DNA of 64,000 bases, from assembly GCA_014529385.2 (NCBI GenBank), contig CM043943.1, forward strand, positions 96,870,355-96,934,354, given 5' to 3'. Positions 22,395 through 31,712 of the stretch are shown piece by piece; the first letter of the stretch is position 1; each line of letters opens with the position of its first letter. The notes beneath the pieces are model-generated. The model searched no databases, was not told the origin of the DNA, and saw nothing but the letters and a program-made list of their open reading frames with translations. A program made the position numbers and the translations under genes. Origin of the DNA: Adiantum capillus-veneris. Lineage: Eukaryota > Streptophyta > Polypodiopsida > Polypodiales > Pteridaceae.

Positions 22395-22905
22395 TCATTT
22401 CAATATTGAAAAGATAAGCATTAGGTATGTCATCATCGACTCCTCAGGAGCTTCCCTGTTTTGTAGCCTTGAAAGATGATCCGCTCGTAGATGAGTTTTA
22501 CCTTTTTTTACTACCACTTTGAAGTCAAACTCTAGTAATATAATAAACCAGCATACAATTCTCCCAGTATTGCATGGTTTGTTTACTAGATACAGAAGAG
22601 CTTGGTGATCTGTGAAGAACACAAATTTGTTTGCAAGGAGATAATGCCAAAATTTCTTTACAACATATATATTGTTCCTAATCCCTCTCTTTCAGTGGTG
22701 ATATAGTTCTTTTCTACACTATTTAGCTGTCTGCTCGCATAACAAACTGGGAAATCCATTGTTCCGTCTCCAAGTTGAGCCAAAATACTCCCAATTGTGT
22801 ATGCAGAGGCATCAATGTGAACATGGAATATCTTTTCCCAATCTGGTGCTTTAAGTACAAGTGCTGATACAAGAGTTTCCTTAAGCTTTTTGAATGAAGT
22901 TTCAC
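22395..22905 (-). pseudogene. RNase H of element C
   Basis: The text FFTDHQALLYLVNKPCNTGR and KKGKTHLRADHLSRLQN gives the DHQAL and ADHLSR landmarks of Ty3 RNase H. The upstream part HVHIDASAYTIGSILAQLGD contains the first catalytic Asp of the domain, and VCYASRQLNSVEKNYITTER the Glu. A frame change at about 22640 separates the two halves. Confidence 0.8.
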
Positions 22906-23830
22906 ACTCCTCAGTCCAGTCGAAATTGACTATTAAGCGATATAGTGGTCGTGCAATGACCGCATACATATATATGAATCTTCGATCATATCCACAATTT
23001 CCCATGAAAAATTGTACTTGTTTGGCATTAGTAGGCATGGGAAAGTCTTCTATGATTCTAATTTTGTCCAGGTCAGTGGTTATGCCATTTCTTGAGACAA
23101 TATGTCCTAAGATGCGGCCTTGTCTTACCATAAAAATGCACTTTTCCGGGTTGCGACAGGTTCGATATGTTCTGTACTTCTCTATGATTCTAATTTTGTC
23201 CAGGTCAATGGTTATGCCATTTCTTGAGACAATATGTCCTAAGATGCGGCCTTGTCTTACCATAAAAATGCACTTTTCCGGGTTGCGACAGGTTCGATAT
23301 GTTCTGTACTTCTCAAATACCTATTATAAATGGTCAATGTGTTCTACCCGAATAAGAGAGTGGACACAGAGATCATCGATATATATTTCTAAGAATATTA
23401 TTAGGTATTCTTTGAATGCATGAGTCATTAACCTTTGGAAGGTGGTTGGGGCATTGGTTAGGCCAAAAGGCATAACTCTATACGCATATATTCCCCATTC
23501 TATGGCAAATGCGGTTTTGTGTTGATCCTCTATTGCAATTGCCAATTGGTTGTACCCTGAAAACCCATCCAGAAATGAATAGGCCTATTTTCCCGCTACC
23601 CTCTCAAGCACATGTTCTGTGATTGGCAAGGGATAATTATCCATTATTGTTGTTGTGTTTACCTTTTTGAGGTTCACACACACACACACAAATTTCTGTT
23701 CTTTTTGGGGACAACCACAATGGGTGACACCTAATCTGTATGCTCGACTTCATAGATGAATTCGGCATCCTTCAGCTTGTCAATCTCTTCTTTGATTCGT
23801 TTAGCGAATGTGTCATTATATGTGTAAGGA
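22906..23830 (-). pseudogene. Reverse transcriptase of element C
   Basis: The block HKTAFAIEWGIYAYRVMPFG with LTNAPTTFQRLM leads to the catalytic motif YIDD (EIYIDDLCVHS) at about 23370, then ILGHIVSRNGI. Stops and shifts occur at 23321-23326 and 23546-23600. A 132-bp direct tandem duplication at 23051-23314 repeats 44 codons in frame after YIDD. The finger region upstream (23600-23830) is recognisable only in parts. Confidence 0.8.
23051..23314. repeat. 132-bp tandem duplication in the RT of element C
   Basis: The text from TATGATTCTAATTTTGTCC is repeated at 23183 with a single G/A difference early in the unit (CAGTGG versus CAATGG). The period of 132 bp equals 44 codons, so the frame is kept through both copies (MVRQGRILGHIVSRNGIT appears twice). 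Confidence 0.95.
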
Positions 23831-23832
23831 CG

Positions 23833-24619
23833 CTATTTGCTTGGTTTGGCATCTAATTTTAATAGCATTGTATGTTGGCATATCGATGGATCAACTCCCT
23901 TGAGGTCTTTGTAAGACCATGCAAACACATCTTTATACTTCTTGAGAAGCTGTGTTAGCATTTCTTCTTCTTCAGGCCCTAAATCTATTGCTATATAGAC
24001 AGGCTGAGGCTCTTTACCTGGCACATTGAGGTCAATTTGTTTTGCATTTTCCGGCCCATCGTAAGATTCCTGGTTTATTCTTTCCCTTATTAGTGGTGTC
24101 ATTATGATTTTTCTGTCTTGGATGGTGGATTTTCGATAGTGGGACGATACATCCATGTTTTCTTTTTGTGAATCCTCCTTACCTTCACTTTCTACCTCAG
24201 CAGTCCATACCTCTCGTAACGTCCATTTAAGTTCTTGGTATTTCTTTTTACGCTCCATTTTGGACCACTCTGGATCTTTTGTCTTTCCATGTTTTGATTG
24301 TTGATCTTTTCTTGAATTTGTTTCCGTTTTAGCTTTTCGTGCTTGTTTTATGTCCTCATGTGTCCTTATCCCTCAAATCTTGAGAATCTCCCTGATATTT
24401 TGTCTTTTACACAATCCTTTGCCTTGCCTAGCATTAGATAGTGCGTTTTGTCTTTTATCCTAGGCATCGGGTTTTCTCTAATCTTGTTTTTTGCTCTTTT
24501 TTTCCTATAGCGTTCCTGGTGTCTAGGGTGTTGATTTGCAAAATCATAAAACTTAATATCTATGGTTGTTTCCCTACTCTCCCTTGAGTTGTTTGAACAC
24601 TCGTTATCTACATCCATTA
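23833..24619 (-). pseudogene. N-terminal pol linker of element C, left of the DNA transposon
   Basis: Minus-strand text starts MDVDNECSNNSRESRETTID directly at the transposon junction (24617). After lesions it continues through PLIRERINQESYDGPENAKQ to YIAIDLGPEEEEMLTQLLKK and FAWSYKDLKGVDPSICQHTM. The last block is the conserved entry to plant Ty3 RT ('FAWSY.D..GvdP.i..H'). It links the protease side at 34.5-35.3 kb with RT once the DNA transposon is left out. Confidence 0.75.
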
Positions 24620-24649
24620 GGGCCAAAAACGACTAAAAAAGGGCTGTTT
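24614..24649. repeat. Left terminal inverted repeat of the DNA transposon
   Basis: The left end reads CCATTAGGG, two bases, AAAAACGACT, one base, AAAAAGGG, one base, TGT. The reverse complement of 34466-34501 has the same blocks in the same order with differences only at the single positions between them. The match then fades. Whether CCATTA/TAATGG belongs to the repeat or to a palindromic target cannot be decided from one copy. Confidence 0.85.
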
Positions 24650-25054
24650 GTTAATCTAAGGATTAAGGAATAGTACAATATTTATTTGACACGTATACAA
24701 AAGTATGGCACTCTTGTCTCCTCTATTGTGGGTTTTGGTGGTCCTATTTTGACGGAGAACCGCTAAATGTCTTGATCATAAGGCTGAAACTGCTATATTT
24801 GGGTGCTTTCGGCGGGAGAGCTCATTAAATTTGCGGCTCAAAGTAATGAATTCTTGTCTTTTATTCTATTTTATATTTCACAAAAGCGCTGTCAAAAGAT
24901 ACGAAATCTATGTCAAAAGGCTCTCAAAACAAGGGAATTAATGACAAATCACCTACTTTTTTCAAACGTATACCTCTCTTGCTTTCTAGTTTGTGAGCGG
25001 TTTTAAGTCTTTTCGTCTATACTTTCTTTCTTCTTCTCTAATCTTTGAGTTTCC

Positions 25055-26311
25055 ATGGCGTCTTTTGCATGTCGCCCTTCACATAACATAACTTCTTGTG
25101 ACTTTCATAACATTAGAGAGGATGGTCTTTGGAAGCCCATATATTTTCGTGTGAATGACTGGGTAACAATGCTTCCTTCATGCAAAGGTGTACACAGAGT
25201 GAAGAGAACTAAACACGATAAAGTAAAAAACCATTGGAAAGGTCGTATTCTTGCTTTCAAACTGACCGACAATGGCTGGCTAGCTAAGGTTTAACATGTG
25301 TACATGGCCAAGGATATGGTGTTAGACTGGGAAGAACATGCCACACTGCATTCTTACTGTAAGTACAAAAAGAACTATTTGATACAGTGATTTTTTTTCA
25401 TTATCCCATTGTTTTTCTCATTTTTTGATTCCATTCCAGATATATTTCCTTCAAAAACTGTGGAATGGCAGCCTGTGGAGAGTCTAAGTGGGACGTTCAA
25501 AGCAATGCATAAAGGGATTGCAGATGCTATGTATGCTGACAAGCCACCTTCCTTTTACAAAACAATGGATTTGTTTGTCTATTTTGCAGAATAAAAAGTT
25601 CCATCACGAGAAGGTGCATATGGAGAACTACATCAGTGACCCATTCCCACCATAAGTTCACTTGACTAGGAAGCTCCTGATGCATGTACTATATCAAGCT
25701 TTAAATCCAAGATCAAAGAAGACATCCTTAAAGCTATGTCTCCGGGAAAGATATCAAGAAGGATTAAAGTTCAATGGTTCTTTCCTTTACATGTCTTTGT
25801 GGCATGTTTCAAAACAATGGACTTGCAGAGGACAAAGACGATGTGGCTTAATAGAAGACTTCCTATGACTGAACTGGATAATGTTCTTGGAGACGGATGG
25901 AGCACCAAAGAAACTTTCCATATTGGTGACAATATTAGTTGTAGAGTAAGCCCAAATTCTATGTCTATCTCATATCAACTATGTCGTCAATCATTAGTTC
26001 TTGGCTACAACTATAGGAGATGGAGAAGCAAATTAGGTAGCTGGGTTCCTCTGGACTCTGAGGAAAATTGTCCAGAGTTTGAACTAAAGGTCACAATCCA
26101 TCCACACACCGAGTATAGAAGCCTGATAGTAACAAAAAATTGGAGACTAAATGATGTTAGAGAATCTCTTGAGTTTCTTGATGAAACATCTCCCGAGTAT
26201 AGATTCAAAGTGGATGAAATTGTGGTGAGCACAAGGATGGAGAATTCAACCTCTTGCATCACATGCCTTCCCCCAAAAAGAGTTGTATTTGAGCCACTTG
26301 CAAGGACTTGA
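25055..26311 (+). pseudogene. BAH-like domain gene of the DNA transposon (decayed)
   Basis: The start at 25055 gives MASFACRPSHNITSCDFHNI. The block YFRVNDWVTMLP, then WKGRILAFKLTDNGW, then MAKDMVLDWEEHATLHSY has the spacing and hydrophobic/aromatic pattern of a BAH domain (a chromatin reader), at modest confidence. An intron at 25359-25439 (GTAAGT...CCATTCCAG) joins in frame to SKTVEWQPVESLSGTFKAM. The frame then continues to MSPGKISRRIKVQWFFPLHV and ends VVFEPLART at 26311. In-frame stops at 25292 (CAA-to-TAA type), 25592, near 25648 and near 25670 disable it unless more introns exist. It is convergent with the histone-like gene, 230 bp away. The C-terminal 190 residues match no family I know. 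Confidence 0.5.
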
Positions 26312-26540
26312 AAAAACAAGTTCAATATTGTAATCATTTTGCAAATATATTTATCTTTTCTCTACCTTATTGTGAACATTACTTATGTTGTTTTAAACTT
26401 ACATGACATCATGATACACATTTAAGAATCGATGGTTGGTTTTAAGTATTTGAAGTACAAAATTATGAATCACCAAAGGGTATATATATATGTTCATATG
26501 GACAAAATGAACAAAAGTGTACATAGCTTTTGTGGAGTAA

Positions 26541-27251
26541 TCAATCATGAAATTCCACTTTTCTTTTTGCCGGAGAGGATTCTGCATTCTCAGAGACCCT
26601 TTTCCTTTTGTGTTCAAAAGGGGGTGAAAGTTCAGGAGTGGGTGGTGGTGGTGACTTGGTAGGGGTTGGTGCTTTGGGCCCCTCAGGGCTTGGCACGGGT
26701 GACTTGGCAGGGGTTGGTGCTTTGGGCTCCTGAGGACTGGCTAGCTTGGGTGATTTGGAAACCTTCTTTGGCAACATGAATGGTAGCTTGAAAGGTGAGC
26801 TAGGTGCCTCCCCCTTACTGTTCTTAAGTGTACAACGCTTTTGAACCTTGAATTTCAATGGTGAGTGGAATGGATGGCGCTTTGTATCTGCTCTTTTTTT
26901 TGCAGGGCTCTTAGTGGGACTCTTCCCCTTGGTAGTCTTCTTGGTGGGACTCTTCCCCTTGGTAGGGATCTTCTTTTTGGTAGGACTCTTCCCCTTGGCA
27001 GGGATCTTCTTCTTCATGGGACTCTTCCCCTTGATAGGACTCTTCTTGTCATCCTTTTTCTTTGTATGGATCTTATTTGCAGGACTTTTCTTCTTCTGAT
27101 CCATTTTCTTTGCATCCAAACCTTTGGTGTCTCTACCTTTATTTGGTGGCAAAGGAGATTCTGGATCATTTGGATTTATTGATCTTTCCAAAACCATAGA
27201 AACAACCTTCTCTCTCACCCACGTTACCCAAGACTCTGGATAGTCATGCAA
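26541..27251 (-). CDS. Exon 6: H1-like Lys/Ser/Pro-rich C-terminal tail
   Basis: This 711-bp open exon starts LHDYPESWVTWVREKVVSMV and then turns into a basic tail. At least six K-S-P-x-K-K type units occur at residues about 430-510, and Pro-rich APTPAKSP/APTPTKSP units follow. It ends KRKVEFHD. Such S/T-P-x-K motifs bind the DNA minor groove in histone H1 and are CDK target sites, which suggests nuclear, DNA-bound action. The acceptor TTTTTTCAG at 27252 joins in phase 0 to TTLT of the preceding exon. Confidence 0.65.
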   Translation of the reverse strand: MHDYPESWVTWVREKVVSMVLERSINPNDPESPLPPNKGRDTKGLDAKKMDQKKKSPANKIHTKKKDDKKSPIKGKSPMKKKIPAKGKSPTKKKIPTKGKSPTKKTTKGKSPTKSPAKKRADTKRHPFHSPLKFKVQKRCTLKNSKGEAPSSPFKLPFMLPKKVSKSPKLASPQEPKAPTPAKSPVPSPEGPKAPTPTKSPPPPTPELSPPFEHKRKRVSENAESSPAKRKVEFHD

Positions 27252-28397
27252 CTGAAAAAAGTAGAAAAAGGAACTAAAGGACATGAGTACATACATACAT
27301 AAAACATCAAAATAAATACATGATCCACACTTACAGTGAGTGTAGTCATCCGGCACCTTGACTCAAGATATCTCTATGCATTTGCAAGCACCCTCCACCC
27401 ACAAGATGTTGAGTCTATCTGTAAAGGAACTTTTTGATTGTAGTACTTGAAAGATTCTATATTGTAATCCTTATTTGTGGTACTTAGGTGACCAACAATA
27501 AGTTTGGCAGCACTGCAAGAAGACATTGAATCAAAAAGCTACTAATAGAAAACAATGGGCCATCATCAAGCATAGATTATGCTTCATACTTACAGTATAC
27601 TTTTCCCATGGATACTTGACAATGAATTCATAAATATAATATCTTTCTCCAAAAGATTGAATATAATAAGACTCCAATGTCCTCTACAAAATAAAAAAAA
27701 ATTAGCTAAGAATAACACAAAATGTTAAAAATAACATGTAAGGAGTTAAGATTTACCCTTCAACATAGGGGTATAATATGTAATTGCAGGTTAGCATGTT
27801 AAAATCATCAAAAAAACTTGAAAGGGTTCCTTGCTTGTTAAAAAGGCACTATGTCACTAGAGGGTCAAGTATGGAAATTTGCATAGCTAGAGCCTCTGGA
27901 AGATCCCTCATAAGACACCTAGAAAAGAAAACACAAGCCCCAATGAGCCCCTTGTGCCTAGACGCCTTGCACATGCACTAATAATTAGCAAAGGAGAAAC
28001 ACATACCTGAGACAGATATAGAGCATAGTGTCACCAAGCTCAATGTTGGGATTTACAAGCATACTTGTGTCTTGTGGGAATATGTCCAAATACGCCTCAG
28101 TATCTCCAAACAAGGAGACATCCACCACCATTTGGCCTGTGACTTTTTCATAAAGAAGAGAGTTGGATGCTCTTAAAATTTCAGCTTGCTCTTTAAGGAT
28201 AGCATCCTCTGATATCATGTCTTGCTCCCTCTCAACTTCCTTTCCTGCTTTGATATCCTGGGCCTTTCTTGTCTGGTACTCATGTGTAACATCCTCAATG
28301 ACAACCCCAGAATCTTTGTGCTGCCTGGAAGGAGGGATGTTTAAAATTTGGAAGATCCTCACTAGGAATGAGCTCAAGAGCCTTATCAAACTTGTAC

Positions 28398-28810
28398 CTT
28401 AGCCTTGACACAAGCACAAAATCTTTGCTCATAAGTGTGACCCTGTGAGCAAATGCAGCTGCAATGTAGCTATCGTTCATAAAGTCTATGAGAAAATCCT
28501 CAGCATCTTCCTGAAGGCACATCACAGCTTGAGATTGCCACCTTACTGAGACAAAAGTTTTGATATTCATCATGCTTACAAGTCTATCTGATATCATGAA
28601 AGAGAGCTTTGGAATCAGTAGACAGGTAGACTTTTGTGCTTTTCTTATTTCTCTTAGGGATTTCACCTGATAATTCAATCTTTTTCTAGCATTAGGCCTC
28701 AGACGAGGTAGTGGAGGGGGTGCTTTCTCTGCATCTTTCTCAACATCATCTATTTTTGGATCAGTTGGGGCTTGGTAGACCTTCCTTGCAGTCTGCTTAG
28801 TCCTCGCCAT
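28398..28810 (-). CDS. Exon 1: complete H3-type histone fold
   Basis: This 413-bp exon is intact: no stop or frameshift from the H3 tail through the last helix. The tail keeps the residues equivalent to H3 R2, T3, K4, Q5, T6, R8 and K9 but loses S10 and the K14-K27 region, replaced by an acidic and Pro-rich stretch. It ends after VSRLR, where H3 ends RRIRGERA. The donor AG|GTACAAG and the acceptor CCTTCCAG (28325) are clean. If read through without splicing, the frame ends 34 codons later, at 28295. It is transcribed away from the gene at 30055, with the repeat array between them as the likely shared promoter. Confidence 0.75.
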
Positions 28811-30054
28811 TTGGGTAAAAAAACATAGCACCACGCGATAGACACTTCACCCACAACCTGCAAGATGTACCTATTGCGCTGTGTGTGAAGAGAATGGTAT
28901 TGGGGAGGGACAGCAACACGACACGATAGAAGGGTGACCCACGCTCTGGAGTATGTCCTTATCGCGTCGTATGTGAACATCGGAACTTCCAAATAAAACA
29001 AACAAAACGAACTGTATGACACGATAGAGGGCACACCCACACCCTAGAACATCACCGTATCGCGTCGTATGCAAGCTTTGGAAATTTTTAGTAAGCCGAG
29101 CAAAAAGACCGGCACGACGCGATAAGGGGCTCACCGAGACTTTGCAACATGCCCGTATCGCATCATATGGGATGCTTAGACTTTTTCAATAAACCAAGAA
29201 ATAAGACCTTCATGATGCGATAGAAGGTGCACCCACATGCCCAAACACATCCAGGTCGCGTCGTTTGAGAAGAGGCTTGGCTTAGTGGACAAAGGCACAA
29301 CTTAGCTTGGCTTAGTGGACGGTTACACACAGCGCAAAAGAATGCAGAAAGTGCGGATGGGTCGAAGTGCAGGTAGTGGAGGAAGAAACGACGCGAATGT
29401 GGAGTATGGGAGAAATAAAAAAATGAGCACATGATAACGCTTTAAATACATACGACAATCCGTACGACGACTGTTGTATGCAGGCCACGTGGCACGTATG
29501 CATGGCTGACACGTGTCAATAACGGTCATATTTTGGATCCTATATAAAGCTTGGTCTCGAATGTTCTTAATGTTGCACGTTTACTTGTCCCATACGACAC
29601 AAGTTATTACTAGTTTTTGTGTACTAGTCCTCTCGTCCCGCACGACGCGCCTGTTCGCATTTGCACACTGGTGGTCCATCCTCTATCGCGTCGTTCGGGG
29701 TTCTTGTTGTCCGCTTTGGTGTGGCTTCGTCCCGCACGACGCGCAGGTAGGCAGTTGCATAGCCAGGGTCCAGCGTATATCGCGTGGTTCGGGTTTCTCA
29801 TTGGCACTGGTACTCATTTGTAAACGTTGGGGTCAGCCTCTATAGCGTGGTTCGAGTTTCTCATTGGCACCGACACGACGCGATACAAGCAAGTTGCTAG
29901 TCTTGGAACCCACCCCTATTGCTTCGTGCTAGTGAGGTTCTGAGACCCAATGTCGGGCGCTCTGTTCTCAGTTTAGCCCTCCCCCTCATCGCTCTATATC
30001 GCTAAGGGCGTATTTTCCGACCTAGTAGCTTCACCTGTCGACTTTTCCTCTACC
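28811..30054. promoter_or_regulatory. Divergent promoter region with ~97-bp palindrome-framed modules
   Basis: This is the intergenic region between the histone-like gene and the gene at 30055. On the left side, modules open with ACGACGCGATA-like words (28832, 28917, 29017, 29113, 29212). They close with the reverse complement TATCGCGTCGT-like words (28872, 28959, 29058, 29156, 29255), 40-45 bp away. The spacing between modules is 96-100 bp. On the right side, versions lie at 29641/29684, 29735/29778, 29841 and 29875. It is far more GC-rich and CpG-containing than its surroundings. Likely binding sites for an element-encoded or host factor controlling both genes. Confidence 0.7.
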
Positions 30055-31624
30055 ATGAACGAAGGCCGGGAGGAGATTTTGGAGGAGAGTCCAAGTGAGA
30101 AACTATTGGTGGCTGTGATGGATGGTGGTGACATGGAGGTGTACACCAAAGCATATGAAATATTCAACCCTGTGTTTGATCTTGCAACTTTGTTAGACCA
30201 TTTGAAGGACTTCTTGGCAGAAGAATTCGAATTCAAAGAGTTTGAAGAGGCAGTTGAAGGCAACTGTTTGGTTTTAGATGGCAAGACTTATTGTCATCTA
30301 ACCGAATATACTACAAACTCAATTGAGAAAAGCGAAGTAACGAGGAGGTTTGGAAGATTTTCTAAGTAGACTTCCTTTGTTTGTCCACCTACCATTTCTT
30401 GTCAATTACATTTAAAGCCTTGTAACCTTGTTCCAAAAGAAGTTGCTGTTCTTTTCTTTTTTTTCCTTAAAGTTGACATGCAAGGCAAAGCTGATGAAGT
30501 GAAAGATACAGATGAGGAAACAAATAAAAATGTTTCCACAGTTTTGCAGCTTGAGAAAAGTGAAATTCTAGAAGAGGAGGAAGTTGATGTTGCAGGTGAG
30601 TGCAAATTTTGATGTGGCTCAATTTAGAGCTAGTACTGTCATTGATGAGCCAACAGATGAGGTAGAGGTATCTAAAGCTTCCCTTACTATTCCAAACCTT
30701 CCCTACTTCTATATCAATGGGAAAGAGTATATCCCTCTCCATCATATCCAGTGTCTGCTTAATATGAGGGAGGACTACGGTATTGCAACCCTTTCTGAAG
30801 CTTCTGAGGTGGCCAAAGATTTTAGTGACACAGAAGAAGAGTCAAAAGAGGAGTTTTTGGCACTTGATCTTCAGACATCCAATAAAGATTTTTTGCCTGC
30901 TCCTGATGCACTTGCTCTATGCATGAGAAGAGTGGAAGAGGAAAAACCTTCCCTCAAAGATGAGGATTTTGAGAAGAGGCTTGTTGAGCTTGGCATCCAA
31001 TCTTTTGGCAAACACTTTAAGCTGAAAAAAATTGGAAAGGAAGTTGACATAAGAGTGATGACTGGATCATGAAATCTCCTTCAAGAGAAAGTCATTGCCG
31101 AAGATGAGTTGCAAAAGGTGATCTCCCTTCTGAAATCTTTCTTTTTTTTCAAGTTTGTTTTAATTACTCGTTGTCTTGTTTTGCAGATTGAACTCCTTGA
31201 CAAAAACAATTTTCTTGGGAGAGCTAAAGGCTCGAGAGGGAAAGCAATAGAGGGCTCTTCAAGAAGGGATGCCTCCTCTCTCATGCACTACATGCCTACA
31301 TTGGATAGTGCCACCTTCTGTGCTTTCCACATGCAGTATTCTGAAGATCCTGAGTTGCCAATGTTTGCACTGAAGATATTGTCACGGTTTTTAGGGTACA
31401 CTCCCCTTCAAATTAATGCAAACAAGATCATGCTACTTGAGAAAGCAGCAGCACTTCGAATGTTTGGATATGTTGCAGGATTCAATGCCTCAAGAGCAGG
31501 ATACTTTCTTTGCTACTCTAGCTATGCAGCAGCAACTGAGGAGACAAATGTCAACCTTCTTGGGGGCTATAAAAGAAGAAAGTTTTTGAGATACAGGGGT
31601 GACATGCCTAGAGATATAAAATAA
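30055..31624 (+). pseudogene. Unrecognised acidic gene of the DNA transposon
   Basis: The ATG at 30055 (TCTACCATGAACG) starts MNEGREEILEESPSEKLLVA. A first exon ends near 30340-30370. A second exon (about 30471-30597) is Glu/Asp-rich, and a clear intron (GTGAGT...CAACAG, 30598-30656) joins to DEVEVSKASLTIPNLPYFYI. A further intron at about 31119-31186 (AAAG|GTGATC ... TTTTGCAG|ATT) joins ELQK to IELLDKNNFLGRAK in frame. The C-terminal part has LPMFALKILSRFLGYTPLQI, FGYVAGFNASRAGYFLCYSS and GGYKRRKFLRYRGDMPRDIK. A TGA at 31070 (CGA-to-TGA type) is the one clear lesion. No domain is recognised. By position it is one of the element's four genes, divergent from the histone-like gene and convergent with the transposase. 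Confidence 0.55.
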
Positions 31625-31712
31625 ATCAAAAACTGATGTAAATTTGATAATTTTTCGCACCAAAATATCTTTTTTGAATTTGGATCTCTTTAGAAAGATT
31701 CAGTACAAAGTT

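Larger units (their letters stand above)
26541..28810 (-). pseudogene. Chimeric gene: histone H3/CENH3-like fold, C48-like protease motif, H1-like tail
   Basis: The ATG at 28810 opens MARTKQTARK, identical to the start of histone H3. Residues about 50-138 follow the H3 fold without gaps: SLREIRKAQKST, LLIPKLSF, RWQSQAVMCLQEDAEDFL, HRVTLMSKDFVLVSRLR. W91, LLIP..SF and RVTLM.KDF are CENH3-like; loop 1 has canonical H3 length. Exons by GT-AG signals: 28398-28810, 28007-28324, 27757-27918, 27601-27681, 27335-27512, 26541-27251 (introns 73-88 bp; sum 620 codons). Residues 139-345 are unrecognised. VPLQIDSTSCGWRVL (Cys about 362) fits the Gln...Cys-Gly of Ulp1/C48 or adenain-type proteases; the His was not identified. 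From about residue 385 the tail repeats KGKSPTKK-like units as in H1. TAG stops lie at 27849 and 27374; the exon 4 donor is GTATAC or there is a shift there. Confidence 0.7.

Noticed and set aside
26848-27182. Plus-strand hydrophobic frames (Gly/Leu/Phe-rich)
   Set aside because: Antisense shadows of the Lys/Pro-rich tail exon of the histone chimera.
28750-29845. Overlapping open frames on both strands in the divergent promoter (Cys/Ser/Phe-rich products)
   Set aside because: They follow the CpG-rich repeat modules, have no domain and overlap each other; the region is better explained as a regulatory repeat array.
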